Shown: positions 1-8,762 of the stretch, in pieces | How the letters are laid out: every line of letters starts with the position of its first letter | How positions within the stretch are numbered: the stretch's first letter is position 1 | From: Acidobacteriota bacterium | Lineage (GTDB): Bacteria; Acidobacteriota; Thermoanaerobaculia; Multivoradales; J023 | NCBI GenBank assembly: GCA_029263315.1 | Contig: JAJCXR010000026.1 | Coordinates: 124,001 to 188,000, forward strand | Length of the DNA stretch: 64,000 bases | Direction of reading: 5' to 3' | The notes under the pieces: generated by a model | Database searches by the model: none | What the model was told of the DNA's origin: nothing | The model's input: the letters and a program-made list of their open reading frames with translations, nothing else | Made by a program: the position numbers and the translations under genes

Positions 1-2
1 TC

Positions 3-236
3 GGCCTCGAGCAAGCAGGGAACGTGGAGGGTGTAGAGATCTTCCACGCGGCGACGGCCCTCAAAGACGGTGCGCTGGTGGCGGCGGGCGGCCGCGTTCT
101 CAACGTCTGTGCCACCGGGCCGCAGTTGCGGGACGCCCTGAAACGCGCCTATGTCGCCGCCAACTGCATCCGCTGGCCCAGCAAGATCTTTCGCCAAGAT
201 ATCGGCCGCCAGGTCTTGGAACGCAATGCCAGCTAG
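3..236 (+). CDS. purD: Phosphoribosylamine--glycine ligase (GAR synthetase), C-terminal fragment
   Basis: This is the 3' end of a gene that begins before the window; the frame is open from base 3. The 77 visible residues match the C-terminal domain of PurD, which ligates glycine to phosphoribosylamine in purine synthesis. Diagnostic stretches are GVEIFHAATAL, GGRVLNVCATG, the AYVAANCIRW segment and the terminal YRRDIG-like FRQDIG. The start and ATP-grasp core are not visible, so only the domain identity can be stated. About 165 non-coding bases follow before the next gene, with no convincing terminator. Confidence 0.85.
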   Translation, partial: GLEQAGNVEGVEIFHAATALKDGALVAAGGRVLNVCATGPQLRDALKRAYVAANCIRWPSKIFRQDIGRQVLERNAS

Positions 237-401
237 TCTCGTAGAGCTGTCCTCCCCCTGACGGGGCAGAACCTCTGGCGGTGTGTTAGAGTTTGTCCCA
301 ACTGTAAGAGCCATCATTGCTTAGGCTTCACAGGCGCTCTTCAGTTTGTGGTTTCTTGCCCATCTACCAACGGATCTGACAATGAGCTGAGGATGATTTC
401 G

Positions 402-1283
402 ATGGCCGGATGCTCTGGGTGCTCTTTCAAAGGAATGTCGACCGCCGTCGAAGACGCCTTCGTCGGTGTTCGTTTTAGTGAAGAAACCAATTTGACCCTC
501 TGCAAGACGGAAGGGCGGTTGCTCGGTTACGGCGACCAAGTGGTGGTCGATATGGAGCATGGCCCGGCGGTGGGCCGTGTTGAGCGCTCGCCTATGCCCG
601 TCTTCAAGCCGTGTCAAAAGACGTCGGCTCGCAAGGTTCTGCGCTTTGCGAGCAAGGACGACCAAAGCGCCCTCGAGCGCAAGAAGAAGAACGAATTCCT
701 GGCCAAACGCTTCTGCCGTGATCGGGCTCGCGAGCTCGATCTCGAGATGAAGATCTCCAAGGTCGAGATTTCGCTCAACGGTCGCCACGCCACCTTCTAT
801 TTCACCGCCAATGGACGGGTCGACTTCCGTCAGCTTGTCCGCGACCTGGCGCAGCGTTTCTCGACCCGCGTCAAGATGGTCCAAGTCGGTGCCCGGGATG
901 AAGCCGCGCTGCTGGGCGGCATCGGAGTGTGCGGCCGTACGCTCTGCTGCTCCACCTGGCTCAAAGACTTCAAACCCATCTCTATTCAGATGGCCAAGCG
1001 TCAAAACTTGAGTCTCAATCCGTCGAAAATCTCGGGCCAATGCGGTCGGCTGCTTTGCTGCTTGGCCTATGAAGACCCCGTTTATCATCAAAGCTCTCGT
1101 CGTAAGAAAGCCGCTTCGAGGAATCCGAGCAAGCTGCACACCGCGCCAGAGACCTCCACGGTCCCTGGTCAGACGGAACCCCAGCGGGGCCGGAAACGCC
1201 GGGCCGGAGAGGCCGGGCAGCCCCGTCAAGCCATGGCGGACAACCGAGGCGCCGAACGGAGCTCGCACAAGAGAAACCCATGA
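402..1283 (+). CDS. ricT: PSP1-domain protein, RicT/YaaT family
   Basis: A 293-residue cytosolic protein. The PSP1 domain fills the central two thirds and carries the two cysteine clusters typical of RicT, GGIGVCGRTLCCSTWL and GQCGRLLCCLAYE. In Bacillus, RicT with RicA/RicF forms an Fe-S complex that supports RNase Y action; no ricA or ricF is seen here. The C-terminal ~60 residues are basic and low in complexity. ATG 402 is chosen because GAGG lies 9 bases upstream; ATG 393 and GTG 348 are in-frame alternatives. The N-terminus has an extra CSGC motif. The stop overlaps the start of the hfq-like gene by 4 bases (ATGA). Confidence 0.85.
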   Translation: MAGCSGCSFKGMSTAVEDAFVGVRFSEETNLTLCKTEGRLLGYGDQVVVDMEHGPAVGRVERSPMPVFKPCQKTSARKVLRFASKDDQSALERKKKNEFLAKRFCRDRARELDLEMKISKVEISLNGRHATFYFTANGRVDFRQLVRDLAQRFSTRVKMVQVGARDEAALLGGIGVCGRTLCCSTWLKDFKPISIQMAKRQNLSLNPSKISGQCGRLLCCLAYEDPVYHQSSRRKKAASRNPSKLHTAPETSTVPGQTEPQRGRKRRAGEAGQPRQAMADNRGAERSSHKRNP

Positions 1284-1621
1284 GCCAACGCAAACTGATC
1301 CGTCCCGACACCATCGACTCCCGCGCCTCCGGACGTGGCACCCGGCGCAAGCAGGCCCCCCCGGAGCAAACCAACGCCGAGGAGTTCTACTACCTCAAGC
1401 AGATGGCCGCCAAGACGCCGATGGTCTTCATTCTGACCAACGACGAAGAGTTGCGTGGCTGGATCGAGTGGTACGACAAAAACGCCCTCAAGATCAACCG
1501 CACCAACGAGCCCAACTTGCTGATTCTCAAACACAACATCCGCTACATGTTCAAGGAAGACGAGCTGCGGCGGGTTCGCAAGCGGGAACGGGCTCTGGCC
1601 GGCGCTTCCTCCGACGACTGA
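1280..1621 (+). CDS. hfq: Hfq-like Sm-fold RNA-binding protein
   Basis: 113 residues. An Sm-like core occupies about residues 33-98, flanked by a basic ~30-residue N-terminal extension and a short charged tail. TPMVFILTNDEELRGWIEWYD aligns with the Sm1 strand region of Hfq. LILKHNIRYMF matches the Sm2 box, keeping the Lys-His pair of the canonical YKHAI motif, which binds U-rich RNA 3' ends. The Gln-Asp lateral-rim residues of enterobacterial Hfq are not obvious. Hfq hexamers pair small RNAs with mRNAs. Translational coupling with ricT suggests a joint post-transcriptional RNA role; that is inference. The family call is good, but the sequence is divergent. Confidence 0.75.
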   Translation: MSQRKLIRPDTIDSRASGRGTRRKQAPPEQTNAEEFYYLKQMAAKTPMVFILTNDEELRGWIEWYDKNALKINRTNEPNLLILKHNIRYMFKEDELRRVRKRERALAGASSDD

Positions 1622-1679
1622 ACCGTCCCAAGGCCGGAACATTTCCTCCCCGGTAGAAGGATCAGGAGCTCCGCCACCG

Positions 1680-2696
1680 ATGCCCCCCTCGCCCCCCCCG
1701 ATTCTCGCGTTGACGCAAGGGGATCCCGCCGGCATTGGCCCGGAGATCCTTCTGCGGTTGCTCGAGGACCGGCCATCGCCGCAGCGCTGGCGGCCGCTGC
1801 TCATCGCTGAGCGGGCAGCCCTCGAAGCCCTGCGCCAGGTGGTGCCCGAGGCACCCTGGGACCGGCTGCATTTCGTCGAGGCCGGAGCGGTGGGGAGCCT
1901 CGCCTTCGATCCCCAACGGGTGACGGTGCTCGATCCGGTCGGACGATCACGCTCCGTGCAATTCGGTCAGCCAACCGCTGCCGACGCCTCAGGCGCCCTG
2001 GCGGCCCTGACCCTCGGCATGGAGCTCTGCCGCACCGGCCGAGCCAATGCCCTGGTGACCGCACCCATCAACAAAGAGATCATCGCCCGACATGTCGACG
2101 CCGGCTTTCGTGGTCATACGGATTACTTAGCCCAGGACGCAGGGCTCGAATGCTACGGGCGGGACTACTTGATGGCCTTCTTGGCGCCCAACCTCAAGGT
2201 GGCCCTGCTGAGCACCCATCTGCCCTTGCGCCAAGCCCTCGACGAGGTCCGCCGCGACAAGATCATCGCCGCCCTGCGCTGCCTGCATCAACACTTGCCG
2301 CCGGGGGGAGGACGCATCGCCGTGGCGGGCCTCAATCCCCATGCCGGCGAGCTCGGGCTCCTCGGCCATGAGGATGACGCAGAAATCCGTCCCGCCGTCG
2401 CCGAGGCGCAACGCCTGGGCATCGACGCCCATGGCCCAGAGAGTGCCGATGCTCTGTTTGCCCGCGCCTTGAAAGGTGAATTCGATTGGGTGCTGGCCCT
2501 TTACCACGACCAAGGGCTGATCGCCGTCAAGACCGCCTCTTTCGGTTCCGCCACCAACTGGACGTTGGGGCTGCCCTATCTTCGGACCTCCGTCGACCAC
2601 GGCACCGCCTACGGCATCGCCGGTCGGGGTGTGGCCGAGGTCGGCCCCCTACGGGCCGTCGTCGCGACGACCCTCGATCTCTTGGGGGCGGCATGA
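1680..2696 (+). CDS. pdxA: 4-hydroxythreonine-4-phosphate dehydrogenase
   Basis: 338 residues, the usual PdxA length. The enzyme oxidises 4-phosphohydroxy-L-threonine with NAD in the DXP-dependent pyridoxal phosphate pathway and is a metal-dependent cytosolic dimer. Visible family motifs are GDPAGIGPE at the N-terminus, VTAPINKEII, FRGHTDYLA (metal His), GLNPHAGE (metal His), GHEDDAEIRPA, YHDQGLIAVK and TSVDHGTAYGIAG (metal His). The ATG has a GGAG about 11 bases upstream. It lies 58 bases after the hfq-like gene on the same strand and may share its transcript. PdxA2/DUF1537-type paralogues exist, but nothing here suggests a non-pyridoxine role. Confidence 0.93.
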   Translation: MPPSPPPILALTQGDPAGIGPEILLRLLEDRPSPQRWRPLLIAERAALEALRQVVPEAPWDRLHFVEAGAVGSLAFDPQRVTVLDPVGRSRSVQFGQPTAADASGALAALTLGMELCRTGRANALVTAPINKEIIARHVDAGFRGHTDYLAQDAGLECYGRDYLMAFLAPNLKVALLSTHLPLRQALDEVRRDKIIAALRCLHQHLPPGGGRIAVAGLNPHAGELGLLGHEDDAEIRPAVAEAQRLGIDAHGPESADALFARALKGEFDWVLALYHDQGLIAVKTASFGSATNWTLGLPYLRTSVDHGTAYGIAGRGVAEVGPLRAVVATTLDLLGAA

Positions 2697-2864
2697 CCCA
2701 AATGTCACTTCGGTGGCCAACACCATAGAAACCAAAGAAAAACACCTTGGGCTAGCCTAGGCCCACCTCGGCGGGTACAATGGCCGACCGCTCACCCGGT
2801 GAGAGCGGGTCCTTTTGGGCCCAATTCTTGGACCTCCGCATTTCGATAGCCAGAGGAAAGATCG

Positions 2865-4475
2865 ATGCAGAATTCCGCTCCAGAACACCTTCGTCACGGT
2901 CTCGAAAGCCTGGGCTTGACGGCCAAAGGGGCCGTTCACTGGAATCTACCGGAAGCCCAACTGGTAGAGCATGCGATCCGGCGAGACGAGGCCTGCTTGG
3001 CCGCCGACGGCCCGTTGGTGGCTACCACCGGCGAGCATACCGGCCGCTCACCCAACGACAAATTTGTCGTTCGCAAGGGCGACAGCGCGGCAGATATTTG
3101 GTGGGGCAAAGTCAATGTCCCGATCGAGCAAACGGCCTTCAATGCATTGCGCGACAGGGTTTGTGAGCACTTGGGGGCCCGGGATCTTTTTGTCTTCGAT
3201 GGCTACGCCGGCGCCGATCCCCGCTATCGTCTCGGGGTCCGGGTGGTGAACGAGAATGCCTGGCAGAACCTCTTCGCCCGCAACATGTTCGTACGCGAAA
3301 CCGACCTCTCCAAGCTCACCGATTTCGAGCCCGGATTCACGGTTCTCAATGCCCCAAGCTTCCTCGCCGACCCGGAAAGGGACGGCACCCGCAGCAGCAC
3401 CTTCATCCTGCTCGATATCTCCCAGCGCATGGTATTGATCGGCGGTACCCAGTACGCTGGTGAGATCAAGAAGAGCATCTTCACGGTGATGAATTACATC
3501 TTGCCCAAGCGGGATGTTTTGAGCATGCACTGCAGTGCCAACTACGGGAAAAACCGCGATGACGTGGCCCTGTTCTTCGGCTTGAGCGGCACCGGCAAGA
3601 CGACCCTGAGCGCCGATCCTGAACGCAGCTTGATCGGCGATGATGAGCACGGCTGGAGCGCCGATGGTGTCTTCAACATCGAAGGCGGCTGCTATGCCAA
3701 AGTGATTCGGCTCGACCCCAAGGGGGAGCCCGATATCTACGCCACCACCCGTCGCTTCGGCACCATCCTCGAAAACGTCGTCTGCGATCCACAGACCCGG
3801 ACCCTCGATCTCGATGACGACAGCCTGACCGAAAACACCCGCGCCAGCTACCCGATCACCCACTTACGCAACATCGAGCCCAGCGGCTGCGCCGGTCACC
3901 CCAAGAATGTCATTTTCCTGACCTGCGATGCCTTCGGCGTTCTGCCGCCGATCAGCCGCTTGACCGAGGCCCAGGCCATGTACCACTTCTTGAGCGGCTA
4001 CACCGCCAAGGTGGCCGGCACCGAGAAGGGCGTCACTGAGCCCACGGCGACGTTCAGCGCTTGTTTTGGCGCTCCGTTCATGCCCCTTCATCCGAGCGTC
4101 TATGCCGAGATGCTCGGCCAGCGGATCGCTGAGCAAAAGGCCAACGTCTGGCTGGTGAATACCGGCTGGACCGGTGGCAAATACGGCGTTGGCCAGCGCA
4201 TGAAGCTGGCCTATACCCGCCGCATGGTCAATGCCGCCTTGGCTGGCGGGTTGACCGACATCGAGACGGTCGTCGACCCCATCTTCGGCGTCGCGATTCC
4301 CGAGCGGATCGAAGGCGTTCCGGACGAGCTGTTGGTTCCCAAGATGACCTGGGCCGACGAAGCTTTGTTCGAAGCCCAAGCCACCAAGCTGGCGAAGATG
4401 TTCATCGATAACTTTCAGCAATTCGCCGACGGCACCAGCGACACGATCAAGGCAGCGGCTCCCAAAGTCGACTGA
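2865..4475 (+). CDS. pckA: Phosphoenolpyruvate carboxykinase (ATP)
   Basis: 536 residues, full length for the ATP-dependent family. It converts oxaloacetate plus ATP to PEP and CO2 for gluconeogenesis. Motifs seen are GEHTGRSPNDKFVV (substrate Arg), GGTQYAGEIKKSIF, the P-loop GLSGTGKTTLSADP, GDDEHGW (metal-binding Asp), NIEGGCYAK and NVIFLTCDAFGVLPP. The GTP-dependent family lacks this arrangement. The ATG at 2865 has AGAGGA 7 bases upstream. A TACAAT at 2776-2781 is a possible -10, but no good -35 accompanies it. The gene converges with thiI, their stop codons being only one base apart, and no hairpin terminator is seen between them. Confidence 0.95.
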   Translation: MQNSAPEHLRHGLESLGLTAKGAVHWNLPEAQLVEHAIRRDEACLAADGPLVATTGEHTGRSPNDKFVVRKGDSAADIWWGKVNVPIEQTAFNALRDRVCEHLGARDLFVFDGYAGADPRYRLGVRVVNENAWQNLFARNMFVRETDLSKLTDFEPGFTVLNAPSFLADPERDGTRSSTFILLDISQRMVLIGGTQYAGEIKKSIFTVMNYILPKRDVLSMHCSANYGKNRDDVALFFGLSGTGKTTLSADPERSLIGDDEHGWSADGVFNIEGGCYAKVIRLDPKGEPDIYATTRRFGTILENVVCDPQTRTLDLDDDSLTENTRASYPITHLRNIEPSGCAGHPKNVIFLTCDAFGVLPPISRLTEAQAMYHFLSGYTAKVAGTEKGVTEPTATFSACFGAPFMPLHPSVYAEMLGQRIAEQKANVWLVNTGWTGGKYGVGQRMKLAYTRRMVNAALAGGLTDIETVVDPIFGVAIPERIEGVPDELLVPKMTWADEALFEAQATKLAKMFIDNFQQFADGTSDTIKAAAPKVD

Positions 4476-4476
4476 G

Positions 4477-6000
4477 TCAACCGTCCAGCAGGGCGGGCGA
4501 GCGGAGGGCCCGCAAGGCTTCATCCTGGCCTTCCGCTAGTCGTAGGGCTTGCCGCAGGCCACCGCGCAGGTGGTAGGCGGTGACGCCTCGGCGATGCAAC
4601 GACTCGGCCAGTTGAGCGCTCTTGAGCCCCACCTCGCAGTAGAAGAGATACACCTTGTCGGTGTGAAATGACGCCAGATCTCGCATCGCCTCGCCATAGT
4701 CCCTGTGCTCGGCGCCAGGGTAGCGCCAGGAGCGGAAGGCATGGGCACTGCGTAGGTCGATGACCTCGGCGCCCTCCGGCACCTGGTCGATTTCTCGATC
4801 GGCCGTGGCGATCAAGTCTAAATCGAGCGCCCTGACATCGAAGCTAGCCCTCGACTCGACTGAGTTTCGCAACGCCTCGGCGTCGAGGCGCTGCTCTGAA
4901 TTGTCGACCCGCCTTGGATTGGCGTGGGTCTGGGGATGCTTTCCGGCCAAGGCACAATATTCGGGCACTTTCTCCGAAGCATCGTAGGTGCCGATGCGAC
5001 GGGCCAGGGCTACGATGTCCTCCTTGGCCTCGGTCACCAAGGGTCGGATGATGGGCAAGCGGGTGGCGGCCGCGATGACCGCCAAGTTCTGTAGTGTCTG
5101 TGAGGACACCTGGCCCACCACCTCGCCGGTGACCAGAGCGGGCAGGCCGTGCATGCGTGCCACCTGATCGGCGGCCCTGAGCATTTGTCGCTTCAGCATG
5201 ATCTGCCAAAGGCTGGGCGGGCAGCTCCGCTGAATCTCCTCGACATGGGGGCGGAAGTCGACAACGTGTAGTTTGGGACGTGAGCCGTAGCTCCAGCGCC
5301 GGGCCAGCAGGTCGAGGACCCGCAGCACGCTGTCGCGATGCGCTTCGCCGCCGAGGTTCAAGAAGAGATAGTCGAGCCTGACACCTCGACGGAGTATTTT
5401 CCAGGCCGCCACCGCAGAATCGAAACCACCGGAAATCAGCGCCAGGGCTTTGCCTTCGGTGCCGATCGGCAAGCCGCCGTGGGCGAGGATGCGGCCGCCC
5501 CCGAAATAGACGTCTTGGCCTCGAATCTCAACACTCAGCGGAGCTTCCGGGTGTTTCAGATCGACCCCAGCCGAATGGGGGAACAGCAAGGCTCCCAGTT
5601 GACGCTCGACCTCGGGCGAGGTGAACGGGTGTTTCTGGGAAGCCTCGCCCCGTTTGACCTTGACGGCGAACGTCTTGCCCACCACCTGGGAAGCTAGAAT
5701 CTCTTGGCCCTGGCTCAAGATGTCGGCGAGGGTGCGCCACCTCCGCTGCTCCACCAGGGTCACAGACTGCACGCCGAAGACCCGACCGGCGATCTCTGCG
5801 ACTCGCCGATCCGGTGCATGCAAGAGCAGCCTCGACCAAGAGCGCTCGATATCGCACACCACTCCGTGGCTGCGCATAGCGTCCGCCAGATTGCTGACCA
5901 GGCGGTCCACGAACCGACGTCGGGTCCCTTTGCCCTTGATGCTCAGCTCACCGGATAGACCGAGGAGAATCCGTTGGGGGCGATTGTTCGAATTTCTCAT
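4477..6000 (-). CDS. thiI: tRNA 4-thiouridine synthase ThiI with rhodanese domain
   Basis: 507 residues. Order: N-terminal ferredoxin-like and THUMP domain (about 1-165), PP-loop adenylation domain with the signature LISGGFDSAVAAW near residue 190, then a rhodanese domain in the last ~110 residues. Both sulfur-relay cysteines of the enterobacterial enzyme appear present: PEYCALAGKHP, and YCEVGLKSAQLAE in the rhodanese loop. ThiI makes s4U8 in tRNA and, in long forms, can supply thiocarboxylate sulfur for thiazole synthesis. ATG 6000 is chosen over an adjacent in-frame TTG at 6003; no strong SD is seen. miaE lies upstream on the same strand, so two tRNA modification genes are adjacent. Confidence 0.93.
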   Translation of the reverse strand: MRNSNNRPQRILLGLSGELSIKGKGTRRRFVDRLVSNLADAMRSHGVVCDIERSWSRLLLHAPDRRVAEIAGRVFGVQSVTLVEQRRWRTLADILSQGQEILASQVVGKTFAVKVKRGEASQKHPFTSPEVERQLGALLFPHSAGVDLKHPEAPLSVEIRGQDVYFGGGRILAHGGLPIGTEGKALALISGGFDSAVAAWKILRRGVRLDYLFLNLGGEAHRDSVLRVLDLLARRWSYGSRPKLHVVDFRPHVEEIQRSCPPSLWQIMLKRQMLRAADQVARMHGLPALVTGEVVGQVSSQTLQNLAVIAAATRLPIIRPLVTEAKEDIVALARRIGTYDASEKVPEYCALAGKHPQTHANPRRVDNSEQRLDAEALRNSVESRASFDVRALDLDLIATADREIDQVPEGAEVIDLRSAHAFRSWRYPGAEHRDYGEAMRDLASFHTDKVYLFYCEVGLKSAQLAESLHRRGVTAYHLRGGLRQALRLAEGQDEALRALRSPALLDG

Positions 6001-6058
6001 CAAGGGTTCATCTCTGGTGGGTTCTCGCCTCTGAGTAAGTGCGTCCAGCAGACGACAC

Positions 6059-6670
6059 TCAACCGTGAACCGTCGGCTCGATGCCGCCCGCCGCGGAGAG
6101 CTCCGCTTCTATCTCGAGCCAGCGCTGCCAACGGGGCTCGAGCTCCGGGGGAGGCAAATGCCGCTGGGCCAGCTGGAAGAACATCTGCCAGTGACGCTTT
6201 TCCGCTGGCCCCAGATCAAACAATAGGCTGCGAACGTCAGCTTCTTCTTCCCCCAGGGTCTGCATCAAGCAGCTGAACCGTTCACAGCTACGGGCTTCGA
6301 TCAGCGCCCCGACGAGCAGTCGATCCACCTTGAGAAGAGCCTCCCGATGGCTCTCGATCTGACGCCGCAACCCTTGCACCCACGGGTTCGAGCGTTTCTT
6401 CGAAGGGCGATGCCCCCGTTTGCGCAGCAGGAGCGTCACCCGCCGTAGGTGGGACACCTCTTCGGCCGCCAAGGCGCTCATCTTGTCCACCAGCTCATCG
6501 TCCCCCGGGTAGTGGCCGATCAGCGACAGACCAAAGAGTGCGGCCTGCTGCTCACAAATGGCGTGATCGGCCAAAAACAAGTCCAGGTTCTGCGCCGCCA
6601 GCTGCGCCCAGCTGGTCGGGGTCCAATGCTTGAGGGGTAGGTCGTTTCTTACGTCGGGCTGGGCGGGCAT
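6059..6670 (-). CDS. miaE: tRNA-(ms2io6A37) hydroxylase, MiaE family
   Basis: 203 residues. A non-haem diiron four-helix protein of the MiaE family, which hydroxylates the isopentenyl side chain of ms2i6A37 in tRNAs reading U-starting codons. Visible ligand-helix motifs are FLADHAICEQQAA (Glu), LAAEEVSHLRRV (Glu and His), LIEARSCERF (Glu) and LGPAEKRHWQMFF with downstream His. The start ATG has AGGAG 8-9 bases upstream, and that SD overlaps the stop codon of the multihaem cytochrome gene (TAGGAG), so it is probably translationally coupled to it. MiaA and MiaB genes are not in the window. Other ferritin-like families are less likely, given the DHAxCE start. Confidence 0.88.
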   Translation of the reverse strand: MPAQPDVRNDLPLKHWTPTSWAQLAAQNLDLFLADHAICEQQAALFGLSLIGHYPGDDELVDKMSALAAEEVSHLRRVTLLLRKRGHRPSKKRSNPWVQGLRRQIESHREALLKVDRLLVGALIEARSCERFSCLMQTLGEEEADVRSLLFDLGPAEKRHWQMFFQLAQRHLPPPELEPRWQRWLEIEAELSAAGGIEPTVHG

Positions 6671-6681
6671 GGCGGGCGCTC

Positions 6682-8760
6682 CTACTTCGTCTCAGGGAGG
6701 GCAAGCGCCTTCAGGCGCTGCTGGGCTTGGGTGTCGTCGGGCCGCACGAAGATCCTGGCCTCGAGCTCGGCCCGCGCCTCGCCCACTTGCCCCAGGCGGA
6801 GGTGTGCCTCGACCATGTTGTGGAGTGCGCCTTCAGCCTCGGGATCGAGCTCCAGGGCGCGCCGGTAGTGGCGTATCGCTTCGGCGAAGCGCTGTTGTCG
6901 AGCCCGTACGTTGCCTAGCTCCAGCCACGCGCTGTCGAGGTTGGGGCGCCCCTGGATGGCTTTGCCAAAATGCTCGGCCGCCTCATCGAGGCGTCCTTGC
7001 ACCACCCGAATTCTGGCCAAATTGAAGTGGGCTTGCGGATGGTTCGGCACCTTGTCCAGGGCCTTGTTCAGCTCCACCTCGGCGGCCTCCAGCTGGCCGC
7101 TGGCGGCCAAGGCGAGACCGAGATTGACCCGCGCCGTCCTATGCTCGGGCCAGTGCTGCAGCACCTTGGCCAAACTCTTCTGGGCGGCGACAAATTGCCC
7201 CGCTTCCAGCTCGGCCACCGACAGCTCCCAATAGGGTGTCGCGGTGTCTTGGGGATGCTGTTGCAGGAGCCGCTGCAATCGCTCCAAGGCCGCTTTGTTG
7301 CCGGCTCGTAGACGGGCCACCTGGCGATAAATCTCCGCCTCGCTGCCCTGCGGGGCGGTCTCGGGATGCAGAAAGACGACGTCACGAATTCTGTGCTCCA
7401 CGTCCTGGATGGGCGCCACCAGCTCATCCCCGTCCACCGGACGGCGACGGATGAGGTGGTCGGTCACCGTCACTTCGATGACGTCCTGGGCCCGCCGCCG
7501 GGGCATGTGGCAGGCGACGCAGTCATCGGCGGCGACCTGGGCGGCCAGCGGTGTCGACTCGGCCATGGCCTCCAGCTGGCAAGCATCGACGGTATGACAG
7601 CTCAGGCAGGCGTCGCGGAATTGCACCTTGGCGGCTTCTCCGCTCGGCTTGTGGTGGGGATCATGGCAAGTGAGGCAGGACAGCTCACCGGCCGGCGATT
7701 CGAGATAGCACTTGCTCTGACGCAGCCGATAGGGGTGATGGTTGATCTCGAAACGATCGGCGGCCGGGCGTTCCTCCACGACATCCATGAAAACCAGGTA
7801 GTCGTCCAAGTCCTCTCCGGGACGATACGAGAAGATGGGGCGGTCGAAGTGGCGCACACCGCTCAGGGTCACCGTCGGTTGCAAATGACACTGTAGGCAG
7901 ACGTCGTCGCGACGCTTAGCGTCGAGTCGTCCCGGCTGCACAATCGCCCCCTGCACTTCCTCTTCCGAGGCCTCGAAGTCGAGGGCCAGACGCACATGCG
8001 CCTCCCCCGGACCATGGCAGCGCTGGCAACCCAAACCCTGGGGTAAGTCCTGGGGAAAGATTTGCGGCTCGCCGTAGCGCTCACTGTCCGCCGCCACCGG
8101 GGGGTAGGCATTGTGGCAAAACATGCAGTCCCGCTGGACGCGGCGTTGGAAACCCTGGTGATCCGGACGGTCATAACCGGGGGCCATGGCCCACTCGCCG
8201 CTGCGGCTGTACCAGGAGATGGGCATTTGAAAGAGCTCGCCCCACTCGGTCTGGTAAATGTAGGTGCGGGCGTTGGAGCCTGAGCCGAGGATCCAATCCA
8301 CCTTTTCGACCCGCTCGTGACGACGCTCCCCGGCGGGTCCCAGCTGATAGCGATGCAAGAACAATCCGTCGGGACGTTGCACCATCTCGTAGTGACGATT
8401 CGAGGGTCCATGGTAGTAGTGGTTGTTGTCGAAATCCTCAGGCTGCCGCTCGGCGTCTGGGGGATAGAAGGCCCGGGACATGCCCACCGTACGGAAGTCC
8501 TCGTAAATGGTGCGGTGGCACTGGGCGCAAAGCTGATCCTCGACATAGCCCTCGAGCACCGCGCCGCTGGGCTCGGCCGACGCGACGACGGCGGGCGGCG
8601 GCGCCGTAACGCCGGTTGCCTGATCCTCCGCCCCCAACCCTGAGGTCAGCAGCCCGGCCGCCAGGGGCAACAGCAGGGCGCAGGCCAACAGACCCCGCCC
8701 CACCCAGGAACCGCTTCGCGGCGCTCGTAAAACGGCGTCCTCGACTGCAGCACCGCCCAT
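6682..8760 (-). CDS. Secreted multihaem cytochrome c with C-terminal TPR domain
   Basis: 692 residues. There is an N-terminal hydrophobic segment (about residues 20-42, LLACALLLPLAAGLL) as export signal or anchor, then a cytochrome region with seven CxxCH motifs: CAQCH, CMFCH, CQRCH, CLQCH, CLTCH, CLSCH and CVACH. A TPR array fills roughly residues 470-690. The haem part resembles the cytochrome c554/NrfA-type or 'doubled CXXCH' families; the redox partner is unknown. The upstream TPR gene ends at 8763, so the genes are contiguous. ATG 8760 is used; an in-frame TTG at 8766 overlaps the upstream stop. The combination suggests a periplasmic or surface electron-transfer scaffold (inference). Confidence 0.85.
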   Translation of the reverse strand: MGGAAVEDAVLRAPRSGSWVGRGLLACALLLPLAAGLLTSGLGAEDQATGVTAPPPAVVASAEPSGAVLEGYVEDQLCAQCHRTIYEDFRTVGMSRAFYPPDAERQPEDFDNNHYYHGPSNRHYEMVQRPDGLFLHRYQLGPAGERRHERVEKVDWILGSGSNARTYIYQTEWGELFQMPISWYSRSGEWAMAPGYDRPDHQGFQRRVQRDCMFCHNAYPPVAADSERYGEPQIFPQDLPQGLGCQRCHGPGEAHVRLALDFEASEEEVQGAIVQPGRLDAKRRDDVCLQCHLQPTVTLSGVRHFDRPIFSYRPGEDLDDYLVFMDVVEERPAADRFEINHHPYRLRQSKCYLESPAGELSCLTCHDPHHKPSGEAAKVQFRDACLSCHTVDACQLEAMAESTPLAAQVAADDCVACHMPRRRAQDVIEVTVTDHLIRRRPVDGDELVAPIQDVEHRIRDVVFLHPETAPQGSEAEIYRQVARLRAGNKAALERLQRLLQQHPQDTATPYWELSVAELEAGQFVAAQKSLAKVLQHWPEHRTARVNLGLALAASGQLEAAEVELNKALDKVPNHPQAHFNLARIRVVQGRLDEAAEHFGKAIQGRPNLDSAWLELGNVRARQQRFAEAIRHYRRALELDPEAEGALHNMVEAHLRLGQVGEARAELEARIFVRPDDTQAQQRLKALALPETK

Positions 8761-8762
8761 GC

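Noticed and set aside
321-1268. Long open frame antisense to ricT
   Set aside because: The plus strand holds clear PSP1 cysteine motifs; the antisense product resembles nothing known.
2782-2815. Hairpin before pckA as a riboswitch
   Set aside because: Only a small stem (CTCACCGGTGAG-like) is present, with no conserved riboswitch core.
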